Shown: positions 28,787 to 36,447 of the stretch, piece after piece | Numbering within the stretch: the first letter of the stretch is position 1 | Layout: each line of letters opens with the position of its first letter | Assembly (NCBI GenBank): GCA_049699715.1 | Contig: JBNAVB010000001.1 | Location: forward strand, 6,242-70,241 | DNA length: 64,000 nt | Direction: 5' to 3' | From: JAVZYK01 sp049699715 | Lineage (GTDB): Archaea > Nanobdellota > Nanobdellia > Pacearchaeales > UBA284 | Notes under the pieces: generated by a model | What the model was told of the DNA's origin: nothing | The model's input: the letters and a program-made list of their open reading frames with translations, nothing else | Database searches by the model: none | Program-made: the position numbers and the translations under genes

Positions 28787-29098
28787 ATGAAATTCAAGAT
28801 CGAAAAAAAAGAAGACAATCCTTTAATGGAAAGATACGAATTGTATGTAAAGATAGAGGACACGGGCCCAACCCCTTCAAACGAATATGTGAAACAAGAG
28901 GTGTCAAAAGCAACCAACAAATCTTCTGATTTGATTGTAATGAAAAAAGTGTTGCAAGCTTACGGCAAAAAAGAAGCTAACGCATGGGTTTATGTTTATG
29001 AATCTCCTGAAGCCTTGAAAAAGTTCGAGCATGCAAAAAAAGAAAAGAAAGCAGTTGCAGGGGCTCCTGCAAAGACAGGGGGAGAAAAAGTAAATTAA
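28787..29098 (+). CDS. rps24e: 30S ribosomal protein S24e (eS24)
   Basis: A 103-residue small-subunit protein. Conserved segments include the N-terminal KFKIEKKEDNPLMERYEL and LIVMKKVLQAYGKKEANAWVYVY. The C-terminus is Lys/Ala-rich. It sits 23 bp after spt4 and 5 bp before rps27ae, in the expected archaeal cluster. Confidence 0.95.
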   Translation: MKFKIEKKEDNPLMERYELYVKIEDTGPTPSNEYVKQEVSKATNKSSDLIVMKKVLQAYGKKEANAWVYVYESPEALKKFEHAKKEKKAVAGAPAKTGGEKVN

Positions 29099-29103
29099 AT
29101 AAA

Positions 29104-29346
29104 ATGGCGAAAGTAGTTCAAAAAGGGAAAAAGAAAAGAAAACCGAGGAAGCCGAGCGAGAGATGGAAGAAGTATAAAGTATCTGGCGAACATGTTGAAA
29201 GAAGCGCAAAATTCTGTCCGAGGTGTGGCCCCGGAGTTTTCTTGGCCAATATGAATGACAGGATTTTCTGCGGGAGATGCCACTACACAGAGTTCAAAGG
29301 TAAAACAGAAACAAAGGTAGAGCACAGAGAGAAAAAAAGAGCGTAA
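29104..29346 (+). CDS. rps27ae: 30S ribosomal protein S27ae (eS31)
   Basis: An 80-residue zinc-ribbon ribosomal protein: CPRCGPGVFLANMNDRIFC followed by GRCHYTEF, with basic ends. In eukaryotes the homologue is fused to ubiquitin; here it stands alone, as in other archaea. The cluster rpo7-spt4-rps24e-rps27ae is complete. Confidence 0.95.
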   Translation: MAKVVQKGKKKRKPRKPSERWKKYKVSGEHVERSAKFCPRCGPGVFLANMNDRIFCGRCHYTEFKGKTETKVEHREKKRA

Positions 29347-29420
29347 AAAGAAATAAAAAGGGTAAAAAACTGATTATATCAGCTATATTATATAATTAAA
29401 AAAGTAAAAAAGGAGGTAAA

Positions 29421-29591
29421 ATGGCAAAATTGACTGCATGGCTTGTTACTTTAATAGGAGTGCTACTCGTTTTAGCATTGCTTTTGCCTGCCACTTTCTC
29501 TGGACTGTGGTTTAATTGGGTAGTTGCTTTAGTAGTACTTGTTATAGGCATAGGCAAGCTCATAAGAAACTATAGCTACAAGAAAAAATAA
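29421..29591 (+). CDS. 56-residue membrane protein, unknown
   Basis: An excellent Shine-Dalgarno (AGGAGGT) lies 4 nt before the ATG at 29421. The product is 56 residues with two membrane segments (VTLIGVLLVLALLLPATF and NWVVALVVLVIGIGKLI) and a basic C-terminus ending YSYKKK. No family is recognised. It is too small for many gene callers, but the Shine-Dalgarno and clean two-segment layout support it. It follows the ribosomal cluster by 74 bp. Confidence 0.65.
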   Translation: MAKLTAWLVTLIGVLLVLALLLPATFSGLWFNWVVALVVLVIGIGKLIRNYSYKKK

Positions 29592-29649
29592 ATCTTTATT
29601 TTTACTTTTTATTTTTTTAATTTAGATATTTTAATTTTTATGTTAGAAG

Positions 29650-29988
29650 ATGACTGAACAAAAACCTGAAAAAGCTGTAGCCGTCGATGTAAAGAGGGTC
29701 ATGCCTATATTTGCAGACCACGTTCTTGTTGCTAACATAATCAAAGCGCATACCGAAGACTGGAAGAAAAAGAAACATATTAAGAAAGAGGGTTATGTTA
29801 CACTAATTTTTATAGACACTCTCACTCACCAGGCTGTTTCGCGAGTTGTAGTTTCAAGGGGCACTGCAGAAGCGCTTGAAAAAGCTTTAGGAGAGAGCCT
29901 CGAGAAATTTGACAGGGAGCTCAAAAGCAAGGAAGTGAAAGGCAAGACAAAAGTCGAGACGACAAATGTAGGGAAATATCTAGGGTAA
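29650..29988 (+). CDS. Unknown protein, perhaps DUF3467-like
   Basis: A 112-residue soluble protein. The pattern FADHVLVANIIKAHT, then a beta-strand pair (GYVTLIFIDTLTHQ), then VVVSRGTAEALEKALGESLE resembles small DUF3467-type proteins, in which a His/Val strand is followed by a helix, but I am not certain. Function unknown. It stands alone between the small membrane protein and a stretch without protein genes (29989-30338). Confidence 0.5.
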   Translation: MTEQKPEKAVAVDVKRVMPIFADHVLVANIIKAHTEDWKKKKHIKKEGYVTLIFIDTLTHQAVSRVVVSRGTAEALEKALGESLEKFDRELKSKEVKGKTKVETTNVGKYLG

Positions 29989-30039
29989 ATCTAGGGTAAA
30001 ATATCTAGAATAAAAATTCTAAGGAGATAGATTAAAAAT

Positions 30040-30202
30040 AAAAAGCGGGGCCAGAATTTAAAGAAATAATGGCTGTAATCCGCTAAAAACCTCAGTTTTT
30101 ATTAATAAATTGAATATTGATGCGTGATTAAAAACCCTGGGAAAGACTCTTGGGAAAATCAAGCAGATGCCCCTCAAGCCTTTCCTGGGTAAAAAGAGGT
30201 GA
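30040..30202 (-). ncRNA. Candidate structured ncRNA (minus strand)
   Basis: The gap 29989-30338 has no convincing protein gene. A minus-strand promoter at 30226-30239 predicts a start near 30202. Downstream on that strand is a long imperfect hairpin (30135-30189; on the plus strand CCCTGGGAAAG pairs with CTTTCCTGGG around an inner CTTGGG/CCCCTCAAG), then an AAAAAC/GTTTTT stem near 30086-30101, and last AGCGG...CCGCT with inner GCCA/TGGC (30044-30084). On the minus strand the last hairpin is followed by CTTTTTATTTTT, a U-rich end suited to termination. I cannot match it to 5S, SRP, RNase P or a C/D guide RNA. Confidence 0.4.
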
Positions 30203-30225
30203 TAATATTTTGAAGCAGAAGAAGT

Positions 30226-30239
30226 ATTTAAATCTTTCG
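30226..30239 (-). promoter_or_regulatory. Orphan BRE/TATA promoter on the minus strand
   Basis: Read on the minus strand: ACTACAAACCGAAAGATTTAAATA, that is, a CCGAAAGA BRE and a TTTAAATA TATA box. There is no minus-strand protein gene downstream for over 7 kb, until 22749. Just upstream the TAGTAA...TTACTA arms (about 30246-30267) form an inverted repeat. It belongs to the same promoter family as 3551, 11523 and 32213. Confidence 0.5.
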
Positions 30240-30338
30240 GTTTGTAGTAATTATATAGTAGTTACTAATTCCCGGGATTTTAGGGCTGTTCCCTTTAAGC
30301 ATAATTAGATTTTTAAGTCGGAAAAGCTAGGATTATTG

Positions 30339-31181
30339 ATGATAAAAGAGCAAGGAAAAGGCAATAAGAATAATACCGTGGGTCAAGAACAGCTCTATGA
30401 CATGCTTGTTTCTAGAGAAGTATCATGGCAGGCGATTATCTATGATTTGATTAAGACTGAACAGCTCGACCCTTGGAACATTGACTTGATATTTCTTGCG
30501 CAAAAATATCTTGAAAAGGTTCATCAGCTAGAAGAGGAGCATGTTTTCTTCATCTCAAGTAAGGTTTTACTTGCTGCGGCCATCCTGCTCAGAATCAAGA
30601 GTGAGTTGCTAAGAGAAAATATTGTCGCTATCGACGAGATTCTTTTCGATAGGAAGAAGAAAACAAGCGCGAGCGAGTTGATAGACTCATCAAGCGTAAT
30701 TGATTTTGTCTCTGAAGACTATGAGATATTGCCTCGAACCCCTATTCCTCGCGCTAGAAAAATTACATTGCAAGAGCTTATGGGGGCATTAGACAGGGCT
30801 ATCAATACAGAACACAGGAGAATAAGGAGGGAATTGTCATTGAAACGAGTTACTTACGATGTTGGTTTTGTCATGCCAAAAAAAACTGTGGATATAAGGG
30901 AAAAAATCAAAGAACTTTATAATAAAATCAAGGAATTTTTCACAAGGAAAAAAACCGGCGAGTTCTTGACTTTTAGCGAGCTTGCTGGCACAAGCAAAGA
31001 TGAGAAAATAGCTTGTTTCTTGCCTGTATTGCATTTAGACACTCAGGAAAAAATATATTTGGAGCAGCAAGAGCCTTTTTCAGAGATAAACATCTGGCTA
31101 AAGGAGCTCAGAAAGCGGGAGGAAGCGCAAGAGGCTGTTAAAGCAGAACAAGAAGCTATCAAAGAAAATAAATTACAATAG
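30339..31181 (+). CDS. scpA: Segregation and condensation protein A (ScpA, kleisin)
   Basis: A 280-residue kleisin that bridges SMC head domains and binds ScpB. The N-terminal signature VSWQAIIYDLIKTEQLDPWN with IDLIFLAQKYLEKV is clear, followed by ISSKVLLAAAILLRIKSELL; the middle is charged and the C-terminal winged helix includes GEFLTFSELAGTSKDEKIA and FLPVLHLDTQEKIYLEQ. I use the ATG at 30339 rather than the TTG one codon before. scpB lies 3.2 kb upstream on the same strand. Confidence 0.9.
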   Translation: MIKEQGKGNKNNTVGQEQLYDMLVSREVSWQAIIYDLIKTEQLDPWNIDLIFLAQKYLEKVHQLEEEHVFFISSKVLLAAAILLRIKSELLRENIVAIDEILFDRKKKTSASELIDSSSVIDFVSEDYEILPRTPIPRARKITLQELMGALDRAINTEHRRIRRELSLKRVTYDVGFVMPKKTVDIREKIKELYNKIKEFFTRKKTGEFLTFSELAGTSKDEKIACFLPVLHLDTQEKIYLEQQEPFSEINIWLKELRKREEAQEAVKAEQEAIKENKLQ

Positions 31182-31200
31182 CAGAGAAAATAGAAAAAAA

Positions 31201-31305
31201 TCAAACCTTTTCTAAAAAATATATTATGTCGTTTATGTCTTCTTCGATGCCCCCGGATGTGCATTTTGTATCATTCCTAGAGCAACTACATTCTTCATCT
31301 CTCAT
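31201..31305 (-). CDS. Possible 34-residue Cys-containing peptide
   Basis: A small frame downstream of the gene ending at 31439, reading MRDEECSCSRNDTKC and ending in an acidic helix (GGIEEDINDIIYFLEKV). The frame stays open upstream of the ATG for about 22 further codons without another ATG. Composition is protein-like but no Shine-Dalgarno is evident. The remainder of the gap 31182-31438 shows nothing else. Confidence 0.3.
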   Translation of the reverse strand: MRDEECSCSRNDTKCTSGGIEEDINDIIYFLEKV

Positions 31306-31438
31306 CTGCAGATATTTCAGTCTATTCTTTTTCTTGTATGATAAGGAATCCCATAAATTATTAGTTCCGTCTCAAATCTTTATTTTTACCTATTTTAATC
31401 TGAAAAATTAAAAGAAAGCTGAAAAATTAAATAAAAAA

Positions 31439-32011
31439 TTATGCAGCTTTCCTTCCTTCTTCTTCTTTCTTTTTATACATCTCTACAAGTGTTTCATTGC
31501 TCATGTCAGTCATGAGCTCAGCGTACAAGTTTCCTTTGAGTTTTTGTGTGTCAATTATGCTTATCGCAGTCAATGCTTTTTTTGCTTCTTTGCCTTCATC
31601 ATTTTTTCCTTTAGCCACTTCCTTTAATTGGCTAACGGTATAAGTCATATATTTCTTAAGGCCCTCTAAAGCTTCTGCTGGAATTTTGTATCCCTTGTCC
31701 ATAGCTCTTTTAACAATTGTAGCCACAGTCGCATTTTCCAAAGCGCTTCCATAGTGTTGGCTATAAAGCCCGATTGCGTGGACTAAGGCGCTATCTCCTA
31801 TCCCTGTTCCAGCCCCTACTCCTTCCATGGCCCTTTCCAAGGATTGGCCGATAATAGGGTCATCCTTAGTCAAACCGTAAGCTTTGTAGTAATGGTATCT
31901 CATTGCATTTACTGCCATTGCAGGATCTGTTTTAGCTATGGAGCCTGCTAAAGCAGCATATTCGTTCCTAGCAAGTTGCTCAAGACTTGTAGTTTGCTTT
32001 TGTTCTGCCAT
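31439..32011 (-). CDS. Unknown soluble helical protein
   Basis: A 190-residue Ala-rich protein without signal or membrane segments; it has several amphipathic helices and two Gly-rich turns (EGVGAGTGIGDSALVHAIG). The last 15 residues are charged (MYKKKEEEGRKAA). No family recognised. It starts 6 bp after the 57-residue gene at 32018-32191, sharing the promoter at 32213-32230. Confidence 0.5.
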   Translation of the reverse strand: MAEQKQTTSLEQLARNEYAALAGSIAKTDPAMAVNAMRYHYYKAYGLTKDDPIIGQSLERAMEGVGAGTGIGDSALVHAIGLYSQHYGSALENATVATIVKRAMDKGYKIPAEALEGLKKYMTYTVSQLKEVAKGKNDEGKEAKKALTAISIIDTQKLKGNLYAELMTDMSNETLVEMYKKKEEEGRKAA

Positions 32012-32017
32012 TTTTAT

Positions 32018-32191
32018 TTAGTTTATTTGATTTAGCATCTGGTTTTGAGTATTTAACTCTTTCACCTGACTTTCATCTGACAAATCTTTAGTTAAAGCCT
32101 CTTCCAGGCCTTCATGATCCTGAGGGAAAACCCCCTTTTCTTTATAGATTACTATTTGAGTTTTATTGTAAGACTTTGTTTGATTTGTCAT
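32018..32191 (-). CDS. 57-residue protein, unknown, first gene of a pair
   Basis: ATG 32191 opens a 57-codon frame (MTNQTKSYNKTQIVIYKEKG start) ending at 32018, six bases before the ATG of the 190-residue gene. The TATA box at 32213-32221 lies about 25 bp before this ATG, giving a leaderless start, which strongly supports the gene. It is hydrophilic with a short beta segment and a helical C-terminus. No family recognised. Confidence 0.55.
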   Translation of the reverse strand: MTNQTKSYNKTQIVIYKEKGVFPQDHEGLEEALTKDLSDESQVKELNTQNQMLNQIN

Positions 32192-32212
32192 AATTATCTC
32201 AGTATTTTGAAG

Positions 32213-32230
32213 TTTATAAATCTTTCGGTT
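32213..32230 (-). promoter_or_regulatory. BRE/TATA promoter (minus strand)
   Basis: Minus-strand order: GACAACAAC, then CGAAAGA (BRE), then TTTATAAA (TATA), about 25 bp before ATG 32191. Similar in layout to the elements at 3551, 11523 and 30226. Confidence 0.6.
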
Positions 32231-32319
32231 GTTGTCTCATTTAAGTAGTGACAAATAATGGATTATAGGATGCGTTAAAAAGTGGAAAACTTTAAATAAA
32301 CATTCAGGTTTTAAAATAT

Positions 32320-33024
32320 ATGTTCAACAAAAAAATCAAATGTGTCTGTGGGAAGAAAATCGACGCTAAGTATAACTTCTGCCCTTTTTGCGGCCGCAAC
32401 CTTAAGGCCAAGCTCGAGAAGGACAAGGTTCGCGAGAAAGAAATTAATGGAATGATCAAACAAGTGGAGGAAGCTTTCAATGTTCCTTTTCTCATGAAAT
32501 TCCCGTTCGAGAAACTTGTTAAACAGATGATGAAAGAAGTAGACAAGCAATTCCAAGAATACGACGAGCAACTCGCAAATGCTCAGAAAGAGCCAAATGT
32601 AGTCTCGTCTGGAATCAGTATAAGCATAAACTCCTCGCCGGAAGGTCAGCCAGTCATAGAAGTCAAGCAGTTTGGTCAAGGACAAGAAGCTGAAAAGGAG
32701 ATAAAACCTCGGAAGATCAAGGAAGAGAAAATAAAGAAATTGCCCAAAGCAAGAATCAGCGAAGCAGAGGCAACGAGACTAGCAAAACTTCCAAGGAAAG
32801 AACCAGAAACGAAGGTTAGAAGATTGACAGACAAAATTGTTTATGAAATCTCATTGCCCGGAGTTCTCGAGGAGAAAAATATAATCATAAATAAGCTGCA
32901 GAACAGCATCGAGATCAAGGCTTTTGCAAAAGACAAGGCTTATTTCAAGTTAATCCCCTTAGATTTGCCTATCCAGAATTACAAGCTCGAGAAAGAGAAA
33001 CTTATTCTTGAGCTGAAGCCGTAA
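32320..33024 (+). CDS. Zinc-ribbon protein with C-terminal Hsp20/CS-like domain
   Basis: A 234-residue protein. Residues 8-26 are a zinc ribbon (CVCGKK ... FCPFCGRN). A helical middle (about 30-90) is followed by a low-complexity Lys/Glu linker. The C-terminal 75 residues (DKIVYEISLPGVLEEKNI, then NSIEIKAF, then FKLIPLDLPIQNYKLE) look like an Hsp20/CS beta-sandwich. A chaperone-like or docking role is inferred. TTTAAATA about 25 bp upstream predicts a leaderless message. Confidence 0.65.
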   Translation: MFNKKIKCVCGKKIDAKYNFCPFCGRNLKAKLEKDKVREKEINGMIKQVEEAFNVPFLMKFPFEKLVKQMMKEVDKQFQEYDEQLANAQKEPNVVSSGISISINSSPEGQPVIEVKQFGQGQEAEKEIKPRKIKEEKIKKLPKARISEAEATRLAKLPRKEPETKVRRLTDKIVYEISLPGVLEEKNIIINKLQNSIEIKAFAKDKAYFKLIPLDLPIQNYKLEKEKLILELKP

Positions 33025-33064
33025 AGAGCCATAAATTTTTAAATTATAATTTCCTCAAGTTATT

Positions 33065-34105
33065 ATGAAAAGAGAATTGCTGCCGTTGGTTTTGTTTGTA
33101 TTAATACTCTCATTGGGTTTGGCATCAGCTCAATACTACAATTATGGCTACGGCACGAGCGGCTTTGGGGGATTGCCTTCTATTGCTGAGCTCGTGAACA
33201 ACGAGTGGGTCAATGCTGCTGTAATCTTCTTGTTTGTGTTCGCATTCGTGTGGTTTATCACACAGCAAGTTTTCAACGCAAGCAAACCAGCAGCGGTTGT
33301 TATCTCGATAATTCTTGCGTTGATAGCTGCTTTTGGTGTTGTTTACATGTACGGCCCAATCATAGCTAGATTCGGCAACCTAATCTTCTTCGCAGTCTTC
33401 GCAGGAATAATTTTATTATTATGGTTCCAGTTCAGACATGCTAAGACAGTTGTCTTTATCGCATTAGCTGTTGCTTCATTAATCTGGCTTTTGTTTCTCC
33501 GAGGACAGTTATGTCCTCCTTTCGGAATTCTTTTCCAAGAGCTCTGTGTCATCCTTGATGTTATTGCTATAATTCTTATTATAATTTTGATCATAAGGTT
33601 ATTGTGGGCATTGTTCAACAAATTAAGAAGAGGAGTCAGGCAAAAGGGGGGAGGTCCAGAGGCAGTTGAATTGATTATCGAATCAACCCCTGGCGGAACA
33701 ACTAATCCACCGCCAGGCTCTTATCCTGTTCAAAAAAATAGCGTAGCAACAATAGTTCCAATTCTAGATTATGGCCATGTCATTGATCATTGGACTGTCG
33801 ATGGGCACAGTGTTAGGGCATACACTTTAACAATCAAAGTCAAAAAACGAACTTATGTCCGAGCGTTCTTTGCTCGCGAGGGAAAGAAGAAAGAGCAAGA
33901 AGAAAGAAAAGCCATAACTTATGAAGAGAAAAAGATGTTACCTCCGCCAGCTGAGATAAACAGAATCAAGCGAGATCTGATGCGCGTGCAAAGTCTCACA
34001 GACAAGGAGATGAAGAAAGGAGAGAGAGCAAATCAACAAAGAATTGATAAGCTCCTTGCAATGCGCAACAGATTACAAAAACGATTACACGAGCTTAGGA
34101 AATAA
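33065..34105 (+). CDS. Multi-pass membrane protein with an InlB-like repeat
   Basis: A 346-residue protein: signal peptide (1-22, ending LASAQ), then about five membrane segments between residues 50 and 190, then a soluble domain with STPGGTTNPPPGSYPVQ and VIDHWTVDGHSVRAYTLTIK, a pattern like the divergent InlB B-repeat (a small beta domain with a central W-x-x-D-G). The C-terminal 75 residues are charged and helical and probably cytoplasmic. Function unknown; a membrane scaffold is possible. It begins a string of three membrane proteins on this strand. Confidence 0.6.
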   Translation: MKRELLPLVLFVLILSLGLASAQYYNYGYGTSGFGGLPSIAELVNNEWVNAAVIFLFVFAFVWFITQQVFNASKPAAVVISIILALIAAFGVVYMYGPIIARFGNLIFFAVFAGIILLLWFQFRHAKTVVFIALAVASLIWLLFLRGQLCPPFGILFQELCVILDVIAIILIIILIIRLLWALFNKLRRGVRQKGGGPEAVELIIESTPGGTTNPPPGSYPVQKNSVATIVPILDYGHVIDHWTVDGHSVRAYTLTIKVKKRTYVRAFFAREGKKKEQEERKAITYEEKKMLPPPAEINRIKRDLMRVQSLTDKEMKKGERANQQRIDKLLAMRNRLQKRLHELRK

Positions 34106-34160
34106 TCAACAAATTTATAAATCCCGAATAGATAATAAAATAAAAGAGGTAAAAATAAAA

Positions 34161-34355
34161 ATGTATGCAAAAACTTTGATGTTTATTGCAGGGATAATCG
34201 CATTGGTTGTAAGTGCTGCAGGATTAGCGATTAATTTAGGTTACGCTTTTGCATTTTTAGAGGCATTGCCTTCAAACCCTATGATATATTTGGCTATAGA
34301 TGCTATTATTGGATTATTGCTAGTAATCTTTAGTTTCCAAAGGTCACTGTACTAA
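34161..34355 (+). CDS. Small two-segment membrane protein
   Basis: A 64-residue protein; ATG 34161 follows a GAGGT Shine-Dalgarno by about 11 nt. Two membrane segments (LMFIAGIIALVVSAAGLAI and IYLAIDAIIGLLLVIFS) and almost nothing else. I reject the longer in-frame start at 34044, inside the preceding gene. No family recognised. Confidence 0.6.
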   Translation: MYAKTLMFIAGIIALVVSAAGLAINLGYAFAFLEALPSNPMIYLAIDAIIGLLLVIFSFQRSLY

Positions 34356-34382
34356 TAAAAATCTGAGGTAAATAAACAAAAA

Positions 34383-34607
34383 ATGAAACCACGAGTGATG
34401 TTAATAGTGTTTGGACTTCTTATAGCAATATTAAGCATCCTTGCTTTGTTACAAGGTACAAGCATAACCGGCTTTGCAACAGTCTCAACCTTTTTGGAAG
34501 AAAAACTTGATTTCCCAACATCAGCCACATTCTATTTGATTACTATTTTAGTCATTAGTATCCTCGCCATAGTTCTGGGACTAAAACATAGAAAAGTTGT
34601 TTACTAG
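34383..34607 (+). CDS. Small membrane protein with an ITG-x-A motif
   Basis: A 74-residue protein with two membrane segments (residues about 4-24 and 49-68). Directly after the first segment comes SITGFATV, the same [IL]TG-x-A pattern seen in two surface proteins in this window. The C-terminus is short and basic (KHRKVVY). It is 27 bp after the previous membrane protein and likely in its operon. No family recognised. Confidence 0.6.
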   Translation: MKPRVMLIVFGLLIAILSILALLQGTSITGFATVSTFLEEKLDFPTSATFYLITILVISILAIVLGLKHRKVVY

Positions 34608-34616
34608 TAATCAAAA

Positions 34617-35660
34617 CTAAAAATCGCCCAAGCCTTTCTGGCTTGCTTTTTCTTTGTGCTCATGAATCTTTTCCAAAGCTGAAGAAACTCGCTCTTCACT
34701 GAAGTCATGTTCTGTGCATAATAACTTCTTGACAGCTTTTTCATTCACGCTCTTGAATTCTATTTTGTAATCTTTCGTGACATTTGGTTTTTTGAAAAGT
34801 TCAAAGATATCTTGCCAGTCAAAATCAGGATTGTTAATTTTGCCTTCTTCCGCGAGCTTGCCTAAAGCATTGAAAAGCAATGCCGGAGATTTATACTGCT
34901 GCACAAGTTGTAAAGCTCTTTTAGGCCCTATTCCTTTTACCCCCATAGGATTGAAATCTGTTCCGACAAGAATGCCCAAACAAATGAGTTGTTCATGATT
35001 TATCTGCAGCGAGTTTAAAACTTGCTCAAGCTCAATCATCTCAGGCATGATAGACACATAGGCTCCTGAGGCAAGTTTTCTTTTTCTGGCGAGCGTTAAA
35101 TTCTGAATGAGTCTCGGTGCCCCAAAAGCAAGCGAGTCATAATCCTGCGAGGCGACAGCATAAGCATCGTGATTCTTGGCCATGAAAGAACATTGAGCCT
35201 CCCCTTCACTCGGAGCTTGCACAACTGAGAGTCCTAAAGCTTTCAAAAGTTCTTTTGATTCAACAATCATCTCGTCTGTCAAATGCAAAGCCTGTCTAGA
35301 ATACTTAAACATCTCTTCCTCGCTCCCTCGAGCTTTAGCCCTTTCATATTTCTCTTTTGCTTCTTCCTTGCGCGCTATTCTTTCAGAGACTGTTTCACCC
35401 TTCAACTCATGAGGCTTGCCGTCAAAAACATAAACGAGCTTTAAACCTTGGGCCATTAAATTAGTCGTCCTATAAAACAATCCCGATAGATGTGAAGTCA
35501 CTCGTTTCTTGCTATCCATTAATGGGGTGCCATCAGGCTGTCTTATGTTAGCAAGAAACTGATAAATAACATTGAAAGCATCTACCGCCAAGATTTTGCC
35601 TTTCAAATCCTCGAGCTTTATCTCTTTTTTCGGAATAATCTCTCCAATTTGCAAACCCAT
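34617..35660 (-). CDS. fen: Flap endonuclease FEN1
   Basis: A 347-residue structure-specific nuclease that trims 5' flaps during Okazaki-fragment maturation. Catalytic acidic residues are in LAVDAFN, VFDGKP, EGEAQCSF and ASQDYDSLAFG; the helix-hairpin-helix GVKGIGPKRALQL is near residue 240. Length is normal. The C-terminus QKGLGDF is a PCNA-interaction box lacking the second aromatic residue. PolB and RNase HII, encoded nearby, end in the same way. Confidence 0.96.
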   Translation of the reverse strand: MGLQIGEIIPKKEIKLEDLKGKILAVDAFNVIYQFLANIRQPDGTPLMDSKKRVTSHLSGLFYRTTNLMAQGLKLVYVFDGKPHELKGETVSERIARKEEAKEKYERAKARGSEEEMFKYSRQALHLTDEMIVESKELLKALGLSVVQAPSEGEAQCSFMAKNHDAYAVASQDYDSLAFGAPRLIQNLTLARKRKLASGAYVSIMPEMIELEQVLNSLQINHEQLICLGILVGTDFNPMGVKGIGPKRALQLVQQYKSPALLFNALGKLAEEGKINNPDFDWQDIFELFKKPNVTKDYKIEFKSVNEKAVKKLLCTEHDFSEERVSSALEKIHEHKEKASQKGLGDF

Positions 35661-35682
35661 AAAACAAGAAAGAAAATGAAAC

Positions 35683-36174
35683 TTAAATAATTTGCTCTAA
35701 TACATCTTCGACATAGCGACTTGTTATTTCTTCAATACCCTCTGCCCTTATATAATGCTCATAACAAATATAATCATCGCCCCTTATTTTTTTATAGAGA
35801 ATCCTTGCTTCAATCCTGTCTGAATCCACAAAAACCTCATATGTCCTGAATTCAGAAGGGTATATTATCCTTAAGAGAATCTCTTCCTCAGTCGGGGAAT
35901 ATTTTTTCCTCATAAATGTAGGGACATCAAATTCTGTGGTGCCTCCTATAAATATTATTGGCCCGCCGAATTTTTGGCTTATTTCTTTAAGATATTTTTC
36001 ATCTATGAACTCTGCAAAATTAGGCAATTCCCTCTTTATCTCGAATGTATTGAAAAAATAAGCTTGTCTTTCAATTTTTTTAAATTTGTTTTTGGACGTT
36101 CCGATAAATGCCATCTCCTTGAGACAAGCTTCCATCTCATTCAATTCCGCTTGTTTTAATTTGTGAGATTTCAT
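35683..36174 (-). CDS. Unknown soluble protein
   Basis: A 163-residue mixed alpha/beta protein without membrane segments; GGPIIFIGGTTEFDVPTFMR is its most distinctive stretch. No family recognised. It lies 22 bp before fen and 6 bp after the 82-residue gene on the same strand, so the four genes from 37131 to 34617 may form one unit with a replication gene at its end. Confidence 0.45.
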   Translation of the reverse strand: MKSHKLKQAELNEMEACLKEMAFIGTSKNKFKKIERQAYFFNTFEIKRELPNFAEFIDEKYLKEISQKFGGPIIFIGGTTEFDVPTFMRKKYSPTEEEILLRIIYPSEFRTYEVFVDSDRIEARILYKKIRGDDYICYEHYIRAEGIEEITSRYVEDVLEQII

Positions 36175-36180
36175 TTTGAT

Positions 36181-36429
36181 TCATCCGACATATTTGCCTG
36201 CGTAAGTCAAGAGATAATTAAATAGTGCTCCTATCTGCAAATTATCATAGCCTCTCGCGTTCAAATCCTGTTTTCCGCCGGGTCCGAACCTCTTAGGGAA
36301 ATATTTTATTAGGAGCTCTTTTTTCCTTTTGACATCTTTTTCGAAACTCGTGGAAAGCCCAGCGCTATCTCTGTGGAATCGTCTGTAAATTTCTTCTCTC
36401 CTTAATCGCCATTCTAAACTTCTAGCCAT
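36181..36429 (-). CDS. Small basic protein, unknown
   Basis: An 82-residue Arg/Lys-rich protein (SLEWRLRREEIYRRFHRD), possibly nucleic-acid binding on composition alone. It ends with a less charged helix (LQIGALFNYLLTYAGKYVG). No family recognised. Spaced 18 bp after the lysozyme-like gene and 6 bp before the next. Confidence 0.45.
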   Translation of the reverse strand: MARSLEWRLRREEIYRRFHRDSAGLSTSFEKDVKRKKELLIKYFPKRFGPGGKQDLNARGYDNLQIGALFNYLLTYAGKYVG

Positions 36430-36447
36430 TTTTTATTTTTTTCTTTT

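Noticed and set aside
30135..30189. An SRP RNA, RNase P RNA, 5S rRNA or C/D box guide RNA
   Set aside because: The hairpin lacks the SRP GGAA/AGCA loop motifs, RNase P P4 consensus, 5S consensus and paired RUGAUGA/CUGA boxes, so I left the family unnamed.
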